64,000 bases of DNA. Origin: Verrucomicrobiota bacterium (GTDB lineage Bacteria > Verrucomicrobiota > Verrucomicrobiia > Opitutales > Opitutaceae). Below the pieces are notes generated by a model. It ran no database searches. It had not been told where the DNA came from and worked only from the letters and a program-made list of their open reading frames with translations. The DNA lies in the NCBI GenBank assembly GCA_019510185.1, contig JAEKKV010000017.1, positions 1 to 64,000 of the forward strand. Direction: 5' to 3'. Of the stretch, positions 39,048-49,702 are shown piece after piece. Made by a program: the position numbers and the translations under genes. The first letter of the stretch is position 1; each line of letters opens with the position of its first letter.

Positions 39048-40205
39048 ATGCTCGCGATCATCACCAGCCATCCCATCCAATACCAGGCGCCACTCTGGCG
39101 CGCCTTGGCGCAAGCCGGCGTGAAATTCGAAGTCTGGTTTCTCACCCCGCACGCCGTGGAAGCTTCTTACGATCCGGAATTCGGCCGGAGCTTCGCCTGG
39201 GATCTGGATTTGCTGGAAGGATACCCCCACCGTTTTTTGGCAATAAAACCAGACTGGCGAATCGACACGTTCAACGGCATCCGCCCCGTCCGTAGCTGGC
39301 GTGAAGAATTCAAGGCGCACGGCGTGACTCGGCTGTGGGTCGAAGGCTGGCGCTTTCGCTGTCTCTGGCAGGCCGTCTTCGCCGCCCGTTCCTCCGGTGT
39401 CGAGGTCTGGCTTCGTGGCGAAAATCATGCGCTTGCGCCCGAGTCCGCCTGGCGAGGCTTGTGGAAGCGGCCGCTGCTCCGCCTGCTGTTCAGCCAAGTG
39501 GATTTTTTCCTCTGGATCGGAGGCGCCAATCGCGATTTCTATCGTTTGCACGGTGTAGCCGTTTCAAAGCTTCGCTCCGCGCCCTACTGCGTGGATAATG
39601 CCCGCTTCACCCGGGCCGCCGAAACTCTTCGCCCCCGTAGGGAAGAACTGCGCACCGGCTGGGGAATCGCTCCCGACGCCTTCGTTGTTCTCTTCTGCGG
39701 AAAACTGATCGCCAAAAAGCGCCCTCTCGACCTGCTGGCTGCCGTGACCAAAACGGCGGCCTGCAGTCCACGTCCGCTGCACCTGCTGGTTGTCGGCGAT
39801 GGTGAATTGGCCGAAAACCTGAAAATCGGTCTGGCCGTTCCCGGAGCGCCCGCCGGCACGCTCGCGGGCTTTCTCAACCAGATGCGTATCGCCGAAGCCT
39901 TCGCCGCCGCCGACTGTCTGGTGCTGCCCAGCGATTACGGCGAGACGTGGGGCTTGGTCGTCAACGAGGCCTTGGCATCCGGCCTTCCCGCGATCATCAG
40001 CGACCGTTGCGGTTGCGCCGGTGATCTTGGACCAGGCCAAGGAGTCGCACATGTCTTCCCCTGCGGAAACATCGAGGCGCTCAGCCGTGCTCTTCTGCAG
40101 GTGATCAACCGGCCTCCAGCGGCGGAGACCTTGCGCTCGCTGATCGACACCCATGCCCCGGCGCGCACCGTTGAAACCGTTATCCACCTGCTCGCCGCCC
40201 GCTGA
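39048..40205 (+). CDS. Glycosyltransferase family 4
   Basis: FCGKLIAKKRPLDLLAAV...LPSDYGETWGLVVNEALASGLPAIISD. Confidence 0.9.
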   Translation: MLAIITSHPIQYQAPLWRALAQAGVKFEVWFLTPHAVEASYDPEFGRSFAWDLDLLEGYPHRFLAIKPDWRIDTFNGIRPVRSWREEFKAHGVTRLWVEGWRFRCLWQAVFAARSSGVEVWLRGENHALAPESAWRGLWKRPLLRLLFSQVDFFLWIGGANRDFYRLHGVAVSKLRSAPYCVDNARFTRAAETLRPRREELRTGWGIAPDAFVVLFCGKLIAKKRPLDLLAAVTKTAACSPRPLHLLVVGDGELAENLKIGLAVPGAPAGTLAGFLNQMRIAEAFAAADCLVLPSDYGETWGLVVNEALASGLPAIISDRCGCAGDLGPGQGVAHVFPCGNIEALSRALLQVINRPPAAETLRSLIDTHAPARTVETVIHLLAAR

Positions 40206-40213
40206 CCCGCACC

Positions 40214-41671
40214 ATGTCCCACGCTTCCGTCACCCCGATTCATGTCCGACGATTGGTGCATCTGGGCTACGCCGCGCTCGTCACCGCCGCCATTTGGTTC
40301 TGGTACAAGTCTACCTGGGAAAATCCGTTTCTGATCCTCACAACCCTCGGCGTACTCGTCCTGGGAGTACTCCCCACGCTGCGGTGGCTCGCCCGGGATG
40401 ATGCCACCTATCCGATCATGGAACTGCTCCTGTTCATGACGGTTCCGTTTTACGCGATGCCGGTGCTCACCGGCCACGAAGAAGTCGGCCGGTTTCCCGA
40501 GTCTGTCGTGATGAGTGCTTCGATGGTTGTCCTTACGTTTCAACTCGCCTGCATGGCGGGGGCGGCTTGGGCAGCTCGTTTTTTTGCCACCAGAGTACGC
40601 CGGCACGGAGGTCGCTGGCGTGAGGAAATCCTGCCGGAAGAGCGCATGGAGTTCACCGCCTACACTGCGACCCTGAACACCCTTTGGTTAATGGCCACCA
40701 GTTTCACCGACTGGATTCCCTCCGATTGGGTCGGCTCGCTCCGCGCTATTTTCACCGGCATCAGTATCATCAGCATTTTCGTCCAGGCAAGACTCTGGGG
40801 GAGCGGCCGCTTGGGATCGTCTCACAAGATGCTTTTCTGGGTGAACCTGCTGGGGCAGGTCACACTCACGCTCGTCTCGCTTCTGCTCATCAACGCCATT
40901 GGCCTGCTCTTCACCGCTTTTGTCGGCTACTTCACCACTGCCCGGCGTGTTCCTTGGGTGCCCGTGTTGCTCATTCTTCCAGTGCTGGCGATATTGCACA
41001 ACGGCAAGAGCACCATGCGGGAAATCTACTGGACCGACCGGCATCCCGCGCCCGAGTTGTCGAACCTCCCTGATTATTTTCTCCATTGGGCCGAACTGGG
41101 TCTTTCCAATGAAAAAACCCGGACCCAAGCCAGCGAATCCCAAGCCATCACCTATGGCCTGCTTCGCCGCGCCTCGCTTTTCCAGATCGTGTGCGTGACG
41201 GTTGATACCATTCCCCGACGCAACGATTTCCTGTACGGAGCCTCCTATCAGTCGGTGCCCGCACAACTCGTCCCCCGCTTCCTCTGGCCGGATAAGCCCA
41301 GCCCCCATCAAAGCGTAAAACTGATGTCCATCCAACTCGGGCTGTTGACCGAAGAGGGCGCCGAAAGCACGAGCATTGGCTTCGGTATGATCACCGAGGC
41401 GTATGCCAACTTCGGTTATATATGCGTCGCTTTGCTGGGTCTCGTGATGGGGAGCCTGTTTCGCTGGCTGTCTCTGACGACCGCCGACTGCCCGACATTT
41501 TCTTTCGCCGGGCTCATGCGCATCTTGTGCCTCGTCTGGTGCATCAACGCAGAGACCACCTTAGCCGTCTGGCTTTCCTCCCTTTACCAAGCCTGCATCG
41601 CCATTTTCCTGACCGTCTTCCTGCTCAAATTCTTGCGCGGCGGACAAACCGCCCCGCAAAACTCCGGCTGA
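40214..41671 (+). CDS. Multi-pass membrane protein, candidate oligosaccharide repeat-unit polymerase (Wzy-like)
   Basis: Many hydrophobic segments and large hydrophilic loop; located in glycan locus. Confidence 0.6.
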   Translation: MSHASVTPIHVRRLVHLGYAALVTAAIWFWYKSTWENPFLILTTLGVLVLGVLPTLRWLARDDATYPIMELLLFMTVPFYAMPVLTGHEEVGRFPESVVMSASMVVLTFQLACMAGAAWAARFFATRVRRHGGRWREEILPEERMEFTAYTATLNTLWLMATSFTDWIPSDWVGSLRAIFTGISIISIFVQARLWGSGRLGSSHKMLFWVNLLGQVTLTLVSLLLINAIGLLFTAFVGYFTTARRVPWVPVLLILPVLAILHNGKSTMREIYWTDRHPAPELSNLPDYFLHWAELGLSNEKTRTQASESQAITYGLLRRASLFQIVCVTVDTIPRRNDFLYGASYQSVPAQLVPRFLWPDKPSPHQSVKLMSIQLGLLTEEGAESTSIGFGMITEAYANFGYICVALLGLVMGSLFRWLSLTTADCPTFSFAGLMRILCLVWCINAETTLAVWLSSLYQACIAIFLTVFLLKFLRGGQTAPQNSG

Positions 41672-41696
41672 AGATATCCCGTACGCCTTCCGTCGA

Positions 41697-42860
41697 ATGA
41701 AAATCAACATCGTCATGGGCTTTTTTCTCCCCGTGCCACCCGCGGCCGGCGGGGCGGTGGAGAAATCCTGGCACCGGCTGGCCCTTGAGCTCGCCTGCCG
41801 GGGCCATGACGTAACGGTGCTCTCCCGTCGCTGGCCGGACTGGGCCGAACGTGAGACCCAGGCAGGCGTCACCCACCTTCGCGTGCCCGGCTTCGCCCAC
41901 CGCCGCAAACTCTGGCTCAATCTCCTCCTCGATTTAATTTGGAGTCTTCGGATTTTTATAAAGCTACCGGCCGCGGACATCACGGTCGTCAATGCCGTGG
42001 CGCTTCCCTGCTTGCTCGGTGCACTCAAACCTTCCGCCGGACGCGTGGTCGTCATGCCCGGACGCATGCCCAAGGGCCAGTTCCTCGTCTATAACCACGT
42101 CGCCCGCGTCATGGCCACGAGCACACCGGTGAGAACCGCCGTGCTCGCCGAAGATCCCCGCTGGGCACCGGTCACCCGCGTGTATGGTTATCCCGTCAAC
42201 ACCACCGTGTTTTCCGCGCCGCGAATCCCGGGCAACCGCGTCATCACGCTCGGATACATCGGCCGCATTCACCGAGAAAAAGGCCTCGATCTCCTCGTAG
42301 ATGGCTTGAGCCTGCTCGCCGCCCGCGCCGACCTTCCTCCATGGCGCGTGCTCTTCTGCGGCCCCTCTGATGTGGCTCGCGGCGGCTCCGGCCCGGAATA
42401 TCGCGACACCCTCGCCAGCCAGCTCGCCCGGTTTCTGCCGGCGACACACATGACATTTGCCGAGGCGGAATTCAACGAAGCCGCCCTCGCCGGCCGCTAT
42501 CGCGAAATCGATCTTTTCTGTTACCCGAGTCTCGCCGAACAAGGCGAAACCTTTGGCGTCGCCGTGGTCGAGGCCATGGCCGCCGGTGCGGTGCCGGTCG
42601 TCTCCGACCTCGCCTGTTTCCGCGATTTCGTGCGCCCCGGTGTCAACGGCGCAACCTTCGACCACACGCTTCCGGATCCCGCCGCCCGGCTCGCCCGTGT
42701 GCTCGCGGAGCTCCTCGCCAGCCCGGATCGACGCGCCACTCTCGCCCGTCACGCCCGCGCAGATGCTCAAGCCTACGACTTCTCCGCATACGCGGAACGT
42801 CTCCTCGCGGATTTCCAAGCGCTCGTGTCTCCACTCGACCACGACCGGGAGATCGTTTAA
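41697..42860 (+). CDS. Glycosyltransferase family 4
   Basis: GYIGRIHREKGLDLLVDGL...YPSLAEQGETFGVAVVEAMAAGAVPVVSD. Confidence 0.9.
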   Translation: MKINIVMGFFLPVPPAAGGAVEKSWHRLALELACRGHDVTVLSRRWPDWAERETQAGVTHLRVPGFAHRRKLWLNLLLDLIWSLRIFIKLPAADITVVNAVALPCLLGALKPSAGRVVVMPGRMPKGQFLVYNHVARVMATSTPVRTAVLAEDPRWAPVTRVYGYPVNTTVFSAPRIPGNRVITLGYIGRIHREKGLDLLVDGLSLLAARADLPPWRVLFCGPSDVARGGSGPEYRDTLASQLARFLPATHMTFAEAEFNEAALAGRYREIDLFCYPSLAEQGETFGVAVVEAMAAGAVPVVSDLACFRDFVRPGVNGATFDHTLPDPAARLARVLAELLASPDRRATLARHARADAQAYDFSAYAERLLADFQALVSPLDHDREIV

Positions 42861-42869
42861 GGCTTTCCC

Positions 42870-43433
42870 GTGCCCGGTGAACCTCCCTATCTCGGCCAGA
42901 ATTGCGTCAGCCCCTTCTCGCGCCGCGAACTGATTTTGCGCACGCTCTGGCATGCCGTGCAGGTCACTCTCTTCCGCTGGAGCCCGCGTCCATGCCATGG
43001 CTTTCGCGCGCGATTGCTGCGACTTTTCGGAGCCAACATCATTGCACCGTCGCAGGTCGTGGTATTCCCGACCGCGAAGATTTTTCTCCCTTGGAAACTC
43101 ACGCTCGCTCCACGCTCCATGGTCGGCCGGGAAGTCGTCATCTACAACCTCGCCCCCGTCTCCCTCGACTACGGGGCCAATCTCAGCCAGCGCACCCACC
43201 TCTGCGCCGGCACGCATGACTACCTGCGCTGGTCCATGCCGATGGTCGCGCGCCCCATCGTGATCGGCCGCAACGCCTGGCTTGGTGCGGAGGTCTTCGT
43301 CGGTCCGGGTGTGACCATCGGCGAACTCGCCGTGATCGGCGCGCGCTCGGTCGTCATCAAAGACCAACCCGCACGCATGATTTGCGCCGGCCAGCCGTGC
43401 CGCCCGCTCAAGCCCCGCCCCGAGCCGCAATGA
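42870..43433 (+). CDS. Hexapeptide-repeat acyltransferase (WcaF-like)
   Basis: IGRNAWLGAEVFVGPGVTIGELAVIGARSVVIKDQPARMICAGQPCRPLKPR. Confidence 0.88.
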   Translation: MPGEPPYLGQNCVSPFSRRELILRTLWHAVQVTLFRWSPRPCHGFRARLLRLFGANIIAPSQVVVFPTAKIFLPWKLTLAPRSMVGREVVIYNLAPVSLDYGANLSQRTHLCAGTHDYLRWSMPMVARPIVIGRNAWLGAEVFVGPGVTIGELAVIGARSVVIKDQPARMICAGQPCRPLKPRPEPQ

Positions 43434-44554
43434 AAACGGTCCTGATCGTCCCCAGCCTCGAAGCCCGCCATGGCGGACCCTCCCGCTCGGTACGCGGACT
43501 CGCCAGGGGCCTCGCGCGAATCGGCCATGCGGTCGAGTTGCTGAGCACCGTTCCGGGCGCCGGAGACGAAACGCATACGGAAGAGGGACTGAGCACACAT
43601 GTTTTTTCGCGCCAATGGCCGCAGTCCTTCGCGCCCTCCGCGCCGCTCCGTCGTCATCTTCGGTTGGGTGACTACGATATCGTTCACCACCACGGCCTCT
43701 GGCTGCGCACGCTTCATTACGCACACACCGCCGCCGCAAAATCCGGCACGCCGCTCGTCATCTCTCCCCGGGGAATGATGAGCGAGTGGGCATGGAAGCA
43801 CCGGCGCTGGAAAAAAATCATCGCCAACGGACTCGTTCACCCCGGCGCGCTGGGCGCCGCCCAAGGCTGGCACGTGACCAGCCAGGAGGAGGCGCTCGAC
43901 ATCCGGCGCTTGGGTTTTCAACAGCCGGTCTGCGTCGCCCCCAATGGCGTGACGGCTCCCTCCGCCGACGATGAAGCCGCCGCCGCCGCCCGCTGGCGCG
44001 ATGCCTGTCCCGAGCTCGCCGGACGGCGGGTCGCCCTTTTTTACTCCCGGCTGCATGGCAAAAAACGGGTGCTAGAGCTGATCGATCTCTGGCTCGCCAC
44101 GGCGCGCAACGACTGGCTGCTGCTGCTCGTGGGCATCCCCGAGGAATACTCCGTCGTGCAATTGGAGGCTTACATTCGCGGCGAGCGCGGCTCGGACCGC
44201 ATTCGTGTTTACGACGGCACTCATGAGCCCGCGCCTTACGCGGTCGCCTCGCTTTTTTTGCTCCCCTCGCATTCCGAGAACTTCGGCTTGGTCGTGGCCG
44301 AGGCTCTCGTGCGCGGCGTGCCCGTGCTCACGACCGACACCACCCCTTGGTCGCAGCTCGAAGCCATCGGCGCGGGTCGCTGCGTGACGTGGGAAAATTA
44401 CCAACCGGCCCTCGCGGTGTTGCTGGCCGAAAGCCCGGAGGCTTTGAGCGAGCGGGGGGGACGTGCCCAAATCTGGGCGAAAGCCGAGTTCTCCTGGGAA
44501 AAGGCCGCGCGCATCGTCGCCGCGTTTTACGAAAAACTTCGCACCGCACGCTGA
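43430..44554 (+). CDS. Glycosyltransferase family 4
   Basis: MKTVLIVPSLEARHGGPSRSVRGLARGLARIGHAVELLS...LPSHSENFGLVVAEALVRGVPVL. Confidence 0.9.
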   Translation: MKTVLIVPSLEARHGGPSRSVRGLARGLARIGHAVELLSTVPGAGDETHTEEGLSTHVFSRQWPQSFAPSAPLRRHLRLGDYDIVHHHGLWLRTLHYAHTAAAKSGTPLVISPRGMMSEWAWKHRRWKKIIANGLVHPGALGAAQGWHVTSQEEALDIRRLGFQQPVCVAPNGVTAPSADDEAAAAARWRDACPELAGRRVALFYSRLHGKKRVLELIDLWLATARNDWLLLLVGIPEEYSVVQLEAYIRGERGSDRIRVYDGTHEPAPYAVASLFLLPSHSENFGLVVAEALVRGVPVLTTDTTPWSQLEAIGAGRCVTWENYQPALAVLLAESPEALSERGGRAQIWAKAEFSWEKAARIVAAFYEKLRTAR

Positions 44555-45963
44555 TGAGACGCCCTGACGCGCGCCGGCCACTCACCCTGCTGGAAAAGGC
44601 GACCCTCGCACATGTGGGCGTCCTGCTGCTTTGCGCAAGCTGGGTTTTTGGCGGCAACATCTGGTGGGCGCGCATCGCGCTTTCGATTTGGGCCAGCCTG
44701 AGTGTCGGCCTGACCGCCGCCGCGTTTCTGCAATCCGGCGACCGCGGTCGTGACGTGCGACGCAAGGCGTGGTGGCTGCTCCCGCTCCTCCTTTTTAGCG
44801 CGCTCGTGATCGCGAGCACTCTGAATCCCAGCTTTCGACCGATCTCAATTGAAGGAGAAACCCAGCTGGTTCATCGCGGGGCCGCCCGACCGGACTGGCC
44901 CAGCACCGCCAATCCGGAGCAGACCTTGCGGGCTTGGTGGTTTGGCGCAGGCGTCTACCTGTCGGCGTTCAACCTCGTGATCATTCTCCGCCGGCGGAGC
45001 GCATTGTGCGGACTGCTGGTGCTCATCGCCGCCAATACCCTTGTGCTCGCGGTCTTTGGTACCTTGCAGAAACTCATGGGCCTCGGTTTTTACTTTGGCG
45101 CCGCCACTTCGCCCAACCCGCGTTTCTTCGCGACCTTCATTTATTACAACCACTGGGGCGCGTTCATGATTCTCAGCCTCACGACCGCGGCGGGACTGCT
45201 GTTTTATTTCGCCCGGTCCTATGAAGGCCGCAACCTGTGGCACACGCCCTTCAGCGGCGCGCTGATGGGTGTGCTGTTCATCGCCATCAGCGCGCCCGTC
45301 AGCGCCTCGCGCGCGGCGACCGTCCTCGCCGCCCTCGTGGTGGCGGTTGCCACTGCGCATGCGCTCCTGCGCATCGCCACGCTGCGCCGGGCCAGCCGGC
45401 GCCCGGTCTGGCCCGCCATCCTCCTGCTGCTCGCCTTGGTGGGCTCCGCCACCGGCGCGGCCGGCTGGCTCGCCTTGCGCTCGATTGACGAACGTTACAC
45501 CGAGACGCGCGCCGCCCTCGCCCAAGATCAATCGTTGTTTACCGGCCGCCTTGAACTTTATCGCGACACTTGGGAGCTCGCCAAACGCCAGCCGGTCTTT
45601 GGCTGGGGACTGGACAGTTACGGCACCGCTTTCCAGCTCATCCGCCCCCACTCGATCCGTTATCGCGACCGCTATGAACACAGTTACGTCAACGCCCATT
45701 GCGACTGGCTCCAGTCGCTCGCGGAAACGGGTTTCACTGGAACCTTCCTGCTCATTCTAATGGGGGCACTTCCCTTGTACGGCATGTCCGCAGCCGCATT
45801 TCGAAAGCCCCTGGTCGGCTATCCGTTACTTGGATGCATGATCGTGCTTTTTTATGCCTGGATCGAATTCCCATTCGGTAATGCTGCGGTAATGATAACC
45901 TTTTGGATATTGCTTTTCACGGCGATCCGCCTCGCCCAGTTATCGCCGATCACCACACGCTGA
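44554..45963 (+). CDS. O-antigen ligase/polymerase family (Wzy_C-like) membrane protein
   Basis: Multi-pass; SAPVSASRAATVLAALVV; WELAKRQPVFGWGLDSYGTAF...HCDWLQSLAETG. Confidence 0.85.
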   Translation: MRRPDARRPLTLLEKATLAHVGVLLLCASWVFGGNIWWARIALSIWASLSVGLTAAAFLQSGDRGRDVRRKAWWLLPLLLFSALVIASTLNPSFRPISIEGETQLVHRGAARPDWPSTANPEQTLRAWWFGAGVYLSAFNLVIILRRRSALCGLLVLIAANTLVLAVFGTLQKLMGLGFYFGAATSPNPRFFATFIYYNHWGAFMILSLTTAAGLLFYFARSYEGRNLWHTPFSGALMGVLFIAISAPVSASRAATVLAALVVAVATAHALLRIATLRRASRRPVWPAILLLLALVGSATGAAGWLALRSIDERYTETRAALAQDQSLFTGRLELYRDTWELAKRQPVFGWGLDSYGTAFQLIRPHSIRYRDRYEHSYVNAHCDWLQSLAETGFTGTFLLILMGALPLYGMSAAAFRKPLVGYPLLGCMIVLFYAWIEFPFGNAAVMITFWILLFTAIRLAQLSPITTR

Positions 45964-45969
45964 AACCCC

Positions 45970-46803
45970 ATGTTTTCCATCGTTATTCTTACCCTGAACG
46001 AGGAAAGAAATTTACCCGCTTGCCTCGCCAGCACGAGTGGCTGCGACGATGTCGTGGTGCTCGACTCAGGTTCGGCCGATCGTACTGCCGAGATCGCCCG
46101 GGAGGCAGGTGCACGCGTATTTGTTAAGCATTTCGAAAATTTCGCCCGGCAACGCAATCATGCCCTCGAAACCATTCCATTCCGGCATGAGTGGATCTTT
46201 CATCTTGATGCCGACGAAACGCTCACGCCGGAGCTGGTCACTGAATGCGCCGTCCAGGCGACCTCGCCTGCGGCGGCAGACCTCGACGGATTCTGGGCCG
46301 CACCCAAGATGATGTTTCAGGGACGCTGGATTCCCCATTGCACGGACTACCCCGCATGGCAGGCGCGATTCGTCCATGTGCGGCGGTTTCGTTTCGTGCA
46401 GGCAGGTCATGGCCAGCGCGAGACAGCCGGTCTTCGTTTGGCCAAGCTGCGGCACGCCTACATCCACAACCTTTCTTCTCAAAGTGAAAAAGAAATCATG
46501 GCCAAGCATGCCCATTACGCTTGCGAGGAAGCCGCAGCCTTCATCGCTACGCGCCGATCTTTCCCCGAATTATGCCGGGCTCTGCGCAACGGTGACGCCC
46601 TCATCCGCCGCCGGGCCCTTAAGGAGGCCAGCTATTACCTACCAGCCCGTGGCATTCTCCGCCTGATCTATCAATACGTCCTACGTGGCGGCTTTCTCGA
46701 TGGAGCTCCAGGACTGGCCTATTGCCGTCTGCTGGCGGCTTACGAACGCGCCATCGCAGTCGAGATACGGCGTCTGAAATTGCTATCGTCGCCCGGCATG
46801 TAA
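45970..46803 (+). CDS. Glycosyltransferase family 2 (WaaE/KdtX-like)
   Basis: FSIVILTLNEERNLPACLAS...VVLDSGSADRTAEIAREAGARVF...HLDADE. Confidence 0.9.
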   Translation: MFSIVILTLNEERNLPACLASTSGCDDVVVLDSGSADRTAEIAREAGARVFVKHFENFARQRNHALETIPFRHEWIFHLDADETLTPELVTECAVQATSPAAADLDGFWAAPKMMFQGRWIPHCTDYPAWQARFVHVRRFRFVQAGHGQRETAGLRLAKLRHAYIHNLSSQSEKEIMAKHAHYACEEAAAFIATRRSFPELCRALRNGDALIRRRALKEASYYLPARGILRLIYQYVLRGGFLDGAPGLAYCRLLAAYERAIAVEIRRLKLLSSPGM

Positions 46804-46866
46804 GCACCTCTCCCGCTTCCGATGCTTGGCAACCCAATCGCCGTAATATAGCCTGCAGCAGCCCTC

Positions 46867-48225
46867 ATGTTAATCCGCAAAAGAACCGCCGCCGTCTTGG
46901 TTTCTCTGGATTTGGGCATGCTCGTTTTCATATTTAATGTCGTTGGCTGGCTGAGAGGGATCATTCCCGCAGAAGAATTCGTGCTTGTCCCCCTGCTGGG
47001 CCCGGCGGCGTTGCTGATCCTCGTCATTTATCTGATCGACGGATACAAGTCCCGTACGGACATGATGAGCCTGGACTACACCAGCCAGCACATCATCGCC
47101 CTCGCGGCGGCGATGCTGGCCACCCTGACCATCACCTTCGCCCTCATTCCAAGCGGCTACACCCTGCAGCAAAGCCGCTCTGTCATCATTGTAAGCTTTC
47201 TCGTTCTCATCCCGGCGACGCTCTTCTACCGGCGCGTCTTGTCCCATCGCTTTCACAACGCGCGCCGCGGACGGAGTCTCGTTTTCCTGGGCAGTCGGGC
47301 CAACTGCCTTGATTTCAAAACCGAATGCACGAAGCAGGGCCTGCTTCAGCCGGTCATCCTCTGCTCGGTCAGCGAGCCGGACTCGTCCGAGAGTCCAGCC
47401 CTACTGGCCTTCGACGATGTTTTAAACCAGTTGAAAAGCGGTCAGCTAGAAATCGAGGCGCTCGTGCTCCGCGAGTCGAATCGCGAGCTCACCGACGAAC
47501 TCTCCCAGACACTCATCGGACTCTATTTCAAAGGCGTGCCCACCTATACCCTGGAGCTTTTCCACCAAACCTACTGGCGAAAAATCCCCCTTTACCGGCT
47601 CAACCAGACCTGGTTGTTCCAGGAAGGTTTTCAAATCGCCCGCGAGCCGGTCTTCGAGCGCATCAAGCGCCTCAGCGACATCGTGCTGTCCTCGATTGGC
47701 ATGGTCCTCGGATCTCTCGCCATCGCCATCGCCGCCGTCGCGATCAAACTGGAAGATGGCGGACCGGTCTTTTTTCGACAGACGCGCATCGGCCGGAACC
47801 GCACGCCTTTCTCCCTCTTTAAACTGCGCACCATGCGCTTGGAGGCGACGGGCGGCGCCTACACCGAAAAAAACGACCGGCGGATAACCCGTGTCGGCCG
47901 CTTTCTCCGCGCCAGCCGCATCGATGAAATTCCCCAGCTGATGAATGTTTTCCTCGGCGAAATGAGCCTCATCGGCCCGCGTGCCGAATGGGACAAATTG
48001 GTCGCCGAATATGAAACACAGATCCCCTGCTACCACTTCCGCCATCTGGTAAAACCCGGCATCACCGGCTGGGCACAGATCAACTATCCCTACGGTGCGA
48101 GCCTGGAGGATACCCTGCGCAAGCTCGAGTATGACCTCTATTACATCCGTCACTTCTCCTTCATTCTCGATGCCTCGATTGTCCTGAAGACGATCCACAT
48201 CATGCTGTTTGGAAAAGGGCGTTGA
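46867..48225 (+). CDS. Polyprenyl glycosylphosphotransferase (WcaJ-type initiating sugar transferase)
   Basis: N-terminal TM segments; IKRLSDIVLSSIGMVL...KLEDGGPVFFRQTRIGRN...FKLRTMR...INVFLGEMSLIGPRAEW-type motifs. Confidence 0.92.
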   Translation: MLIRKRTAAVLVSLDLGMLVFIFNVVGWLRGIIPAEEFVLVPLLGPAALLILVIYLIDGYKSRTDMMSLDYTSQHIIALAAAMLATLTITFALIPSGYTLQQSRSVIIVSFLVLIPATLFYRRVLSHRFHNARRGRSLVFLGSRANCLDFKTECTKQGLLQPVILCSVSEPDSSESPALLAFDDVLNQLKSGQLEIEALVLRESNRELTDELSQTLIGLYFKGVPTYTLELFHQTYWRKIPLYRLNQTWLFQEGFQIAREPVFERIKRLSDIVLSSIGMVLGSLAIAIAAVAIKLEDGGPVFFRQTRIGRNRTPFSLFKLRTMRLEATGGAYTEKNDRRITRVGRFLRASRIDEIPQLMNVFLGEMSLIGPRAEWDKLVAEYETQIPCYHFRHLVKPGITGWAQINYPYGASLEDTLRKLEYDLYYIRHFSFILDASIVLKTIHIMLFGKGR

Positions 48226-48242
48226 GCCATCCGGTTCCTTCC

Positions 48243-49628
48243 ATGAAATCCTACGATCTGATCGTCATCGGCGGCGGTTCCGCCGGTTTCAACGCCGCCC
48301 GTGTAGCCGTTTCGCTTGGCAAGACGGTGGCCATCGTCGACGGCGCGAAGGAACTCGGCGGCCTCTGTATCCTGCGTGGCTGCATGCCCTCGAAGGCCCT
48401 TCTCTACGCCACCGAGGTTCTTCACCTCGCCCAAAACGCTCGTGTCTTCGGCCTTAAGATCCCCAAGGCCACCGTGGACATGAAGGCGCTCCACGCGCGC
48501 AAGAAAAAGATCATCGGTGACTTCGCCGAGCACCGCCTTCATGCGCTGGAATCCGGAAAATACGACCTCTACCGAAGTCATGCCCGCTTCACCGGCCCGC
48601 ACACGATCGCGCTTACCGACGGCCGCAGCCTCTCGGCCAAAAAATTCCTCGTCGGCACCGGCTCGAAAATCAGCGTTCCTTCCGTACCCGGCCTGGCGCA
48701 GACCCCGTTCTGGACCAGCGACGACGTGCTCGATCTCGATTTCGTTCCCGAGAGCGTGATCGTGCTCGGCGGCGGCATCGTGGCCTGCGAACTCTCCCAG
48801 TTTCTCCGCCGCATTGGCGCGAAAGTCATCCTCATCCAGCGCAGCAAAAACATTCTCCGGGACCACTCGCCCGCCGTCAGCGAAGTCGTGCAGCAGGCGT
48901 TTCGTGACGAGGGCATCGATCTGCACACGCACACCGTCATTGAAAAAATTTCCTCCGACACCCGCGGGGTGACCGTAAAATTTCTCAGCGATGGCAAATC
49001 CATCACGCGCCGCGCGCGTTTTCTTTTCAATGCCCTCGGTCGCGAGCCCAACACCGCATCGCTCGGACTGGAAGCGGCCGGCGTGAAACTCACGGTCTCC
49101 GGACGCATCAAGATCAACCGCTGGCAGCAGACCACTGCGCCGCATATTTATGCCGGCGGCGACGTGTGCGGTCCGTATGACATCGTCCACCTCGCCGTCG
49201 CCCAAGGCGAACTCGCCGCCCGTCACGCTTTTGGCGTCAAAGGCATCAAGCCGATCAATCCGGCGCTGCTGCTCAATGTGGTCTTCACCGATCCTCCCCT
49301 CGCCACCATCGGCATGCAGGAGCACGAGCTGAAAACCCTCGGCAAGCCCTTCCTCGTGGCCTCCTACCCGTTCAATGACCACGGAAAATCCATTCTCATG
49401 GATGCCAATTATGGCTACGTAAAGGTCATCGCTGAACCCAAACGCGGACGCATTCTCGGCGCCGAAATCGTCGGCCGCGACGCCGGCGAATTGATCCACT
49501 GCTTCTCCGGACCGCTCGCGATGAAAGCCACCGTCACCGATCTGCTCCAAGCGCCGTGGTACCATCCCACGCTCGCCGAGATCCTGACCTATCCGCTCGA
49601 AGAAATCGCCGATCAGCTCGCCCGCTGA
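48243..49628 (+). CDS. FAD-dependent pyridine nucleotide-disulfide oxidoreductase (dihydrolipoamide dehydrogenase/mercuric reductase-like)
   Basis: IGGGSAGFNAARVAVSLGKTVAIVDGAKELGGLCILRGCMPSKALLYA. Confidence 0.88.
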   Translation: MKSYDLIVIGGGSAGFNAARVAVSLGKTVAIVDGAKELGGLCILRGCMPSKALLYATEVLHLAQNARVFGLKIPKATVDMKALHARKKKIIGDFAEHRLHALESGKYDLYRSHARFTGPHTIALTDGRSLSAKKFLVGTGSKISVPSVPGLAQTPFWTSDDVLDLDFVPESVIVLGGGIVACELSQFLRRIGAKVILIQRSKNILRDHSPAVSEVVQQAFRDEGIDLHTHTVIEKISSDTRGVTVKFLSDGKSITRRARFLFNALGREPNTASLGLEAAGVKLTVSGRIKINRWQQTTAPHIYAGGDVCGPYDIVHLAVAQGELAARHAFGVKGIKPINPALLLNVVFTDPPLATIGMQEHELKTLGKPFLVASYPFNDHGKSILMDANYGYVKVIAEPKRGRILGAEIVGRDAGELIHCFSGPLAMKATVTDLLQAPWYHPTLAEILTYPLEEIADQLAR

Positions 49629-49702
49629 GGCTCTTATGCGCCGGTCGGCGCAGGGCGATTTCTGAATCGCCCGCACCCGTCTTCCCCTGACAACGTTCAC
49701 CC

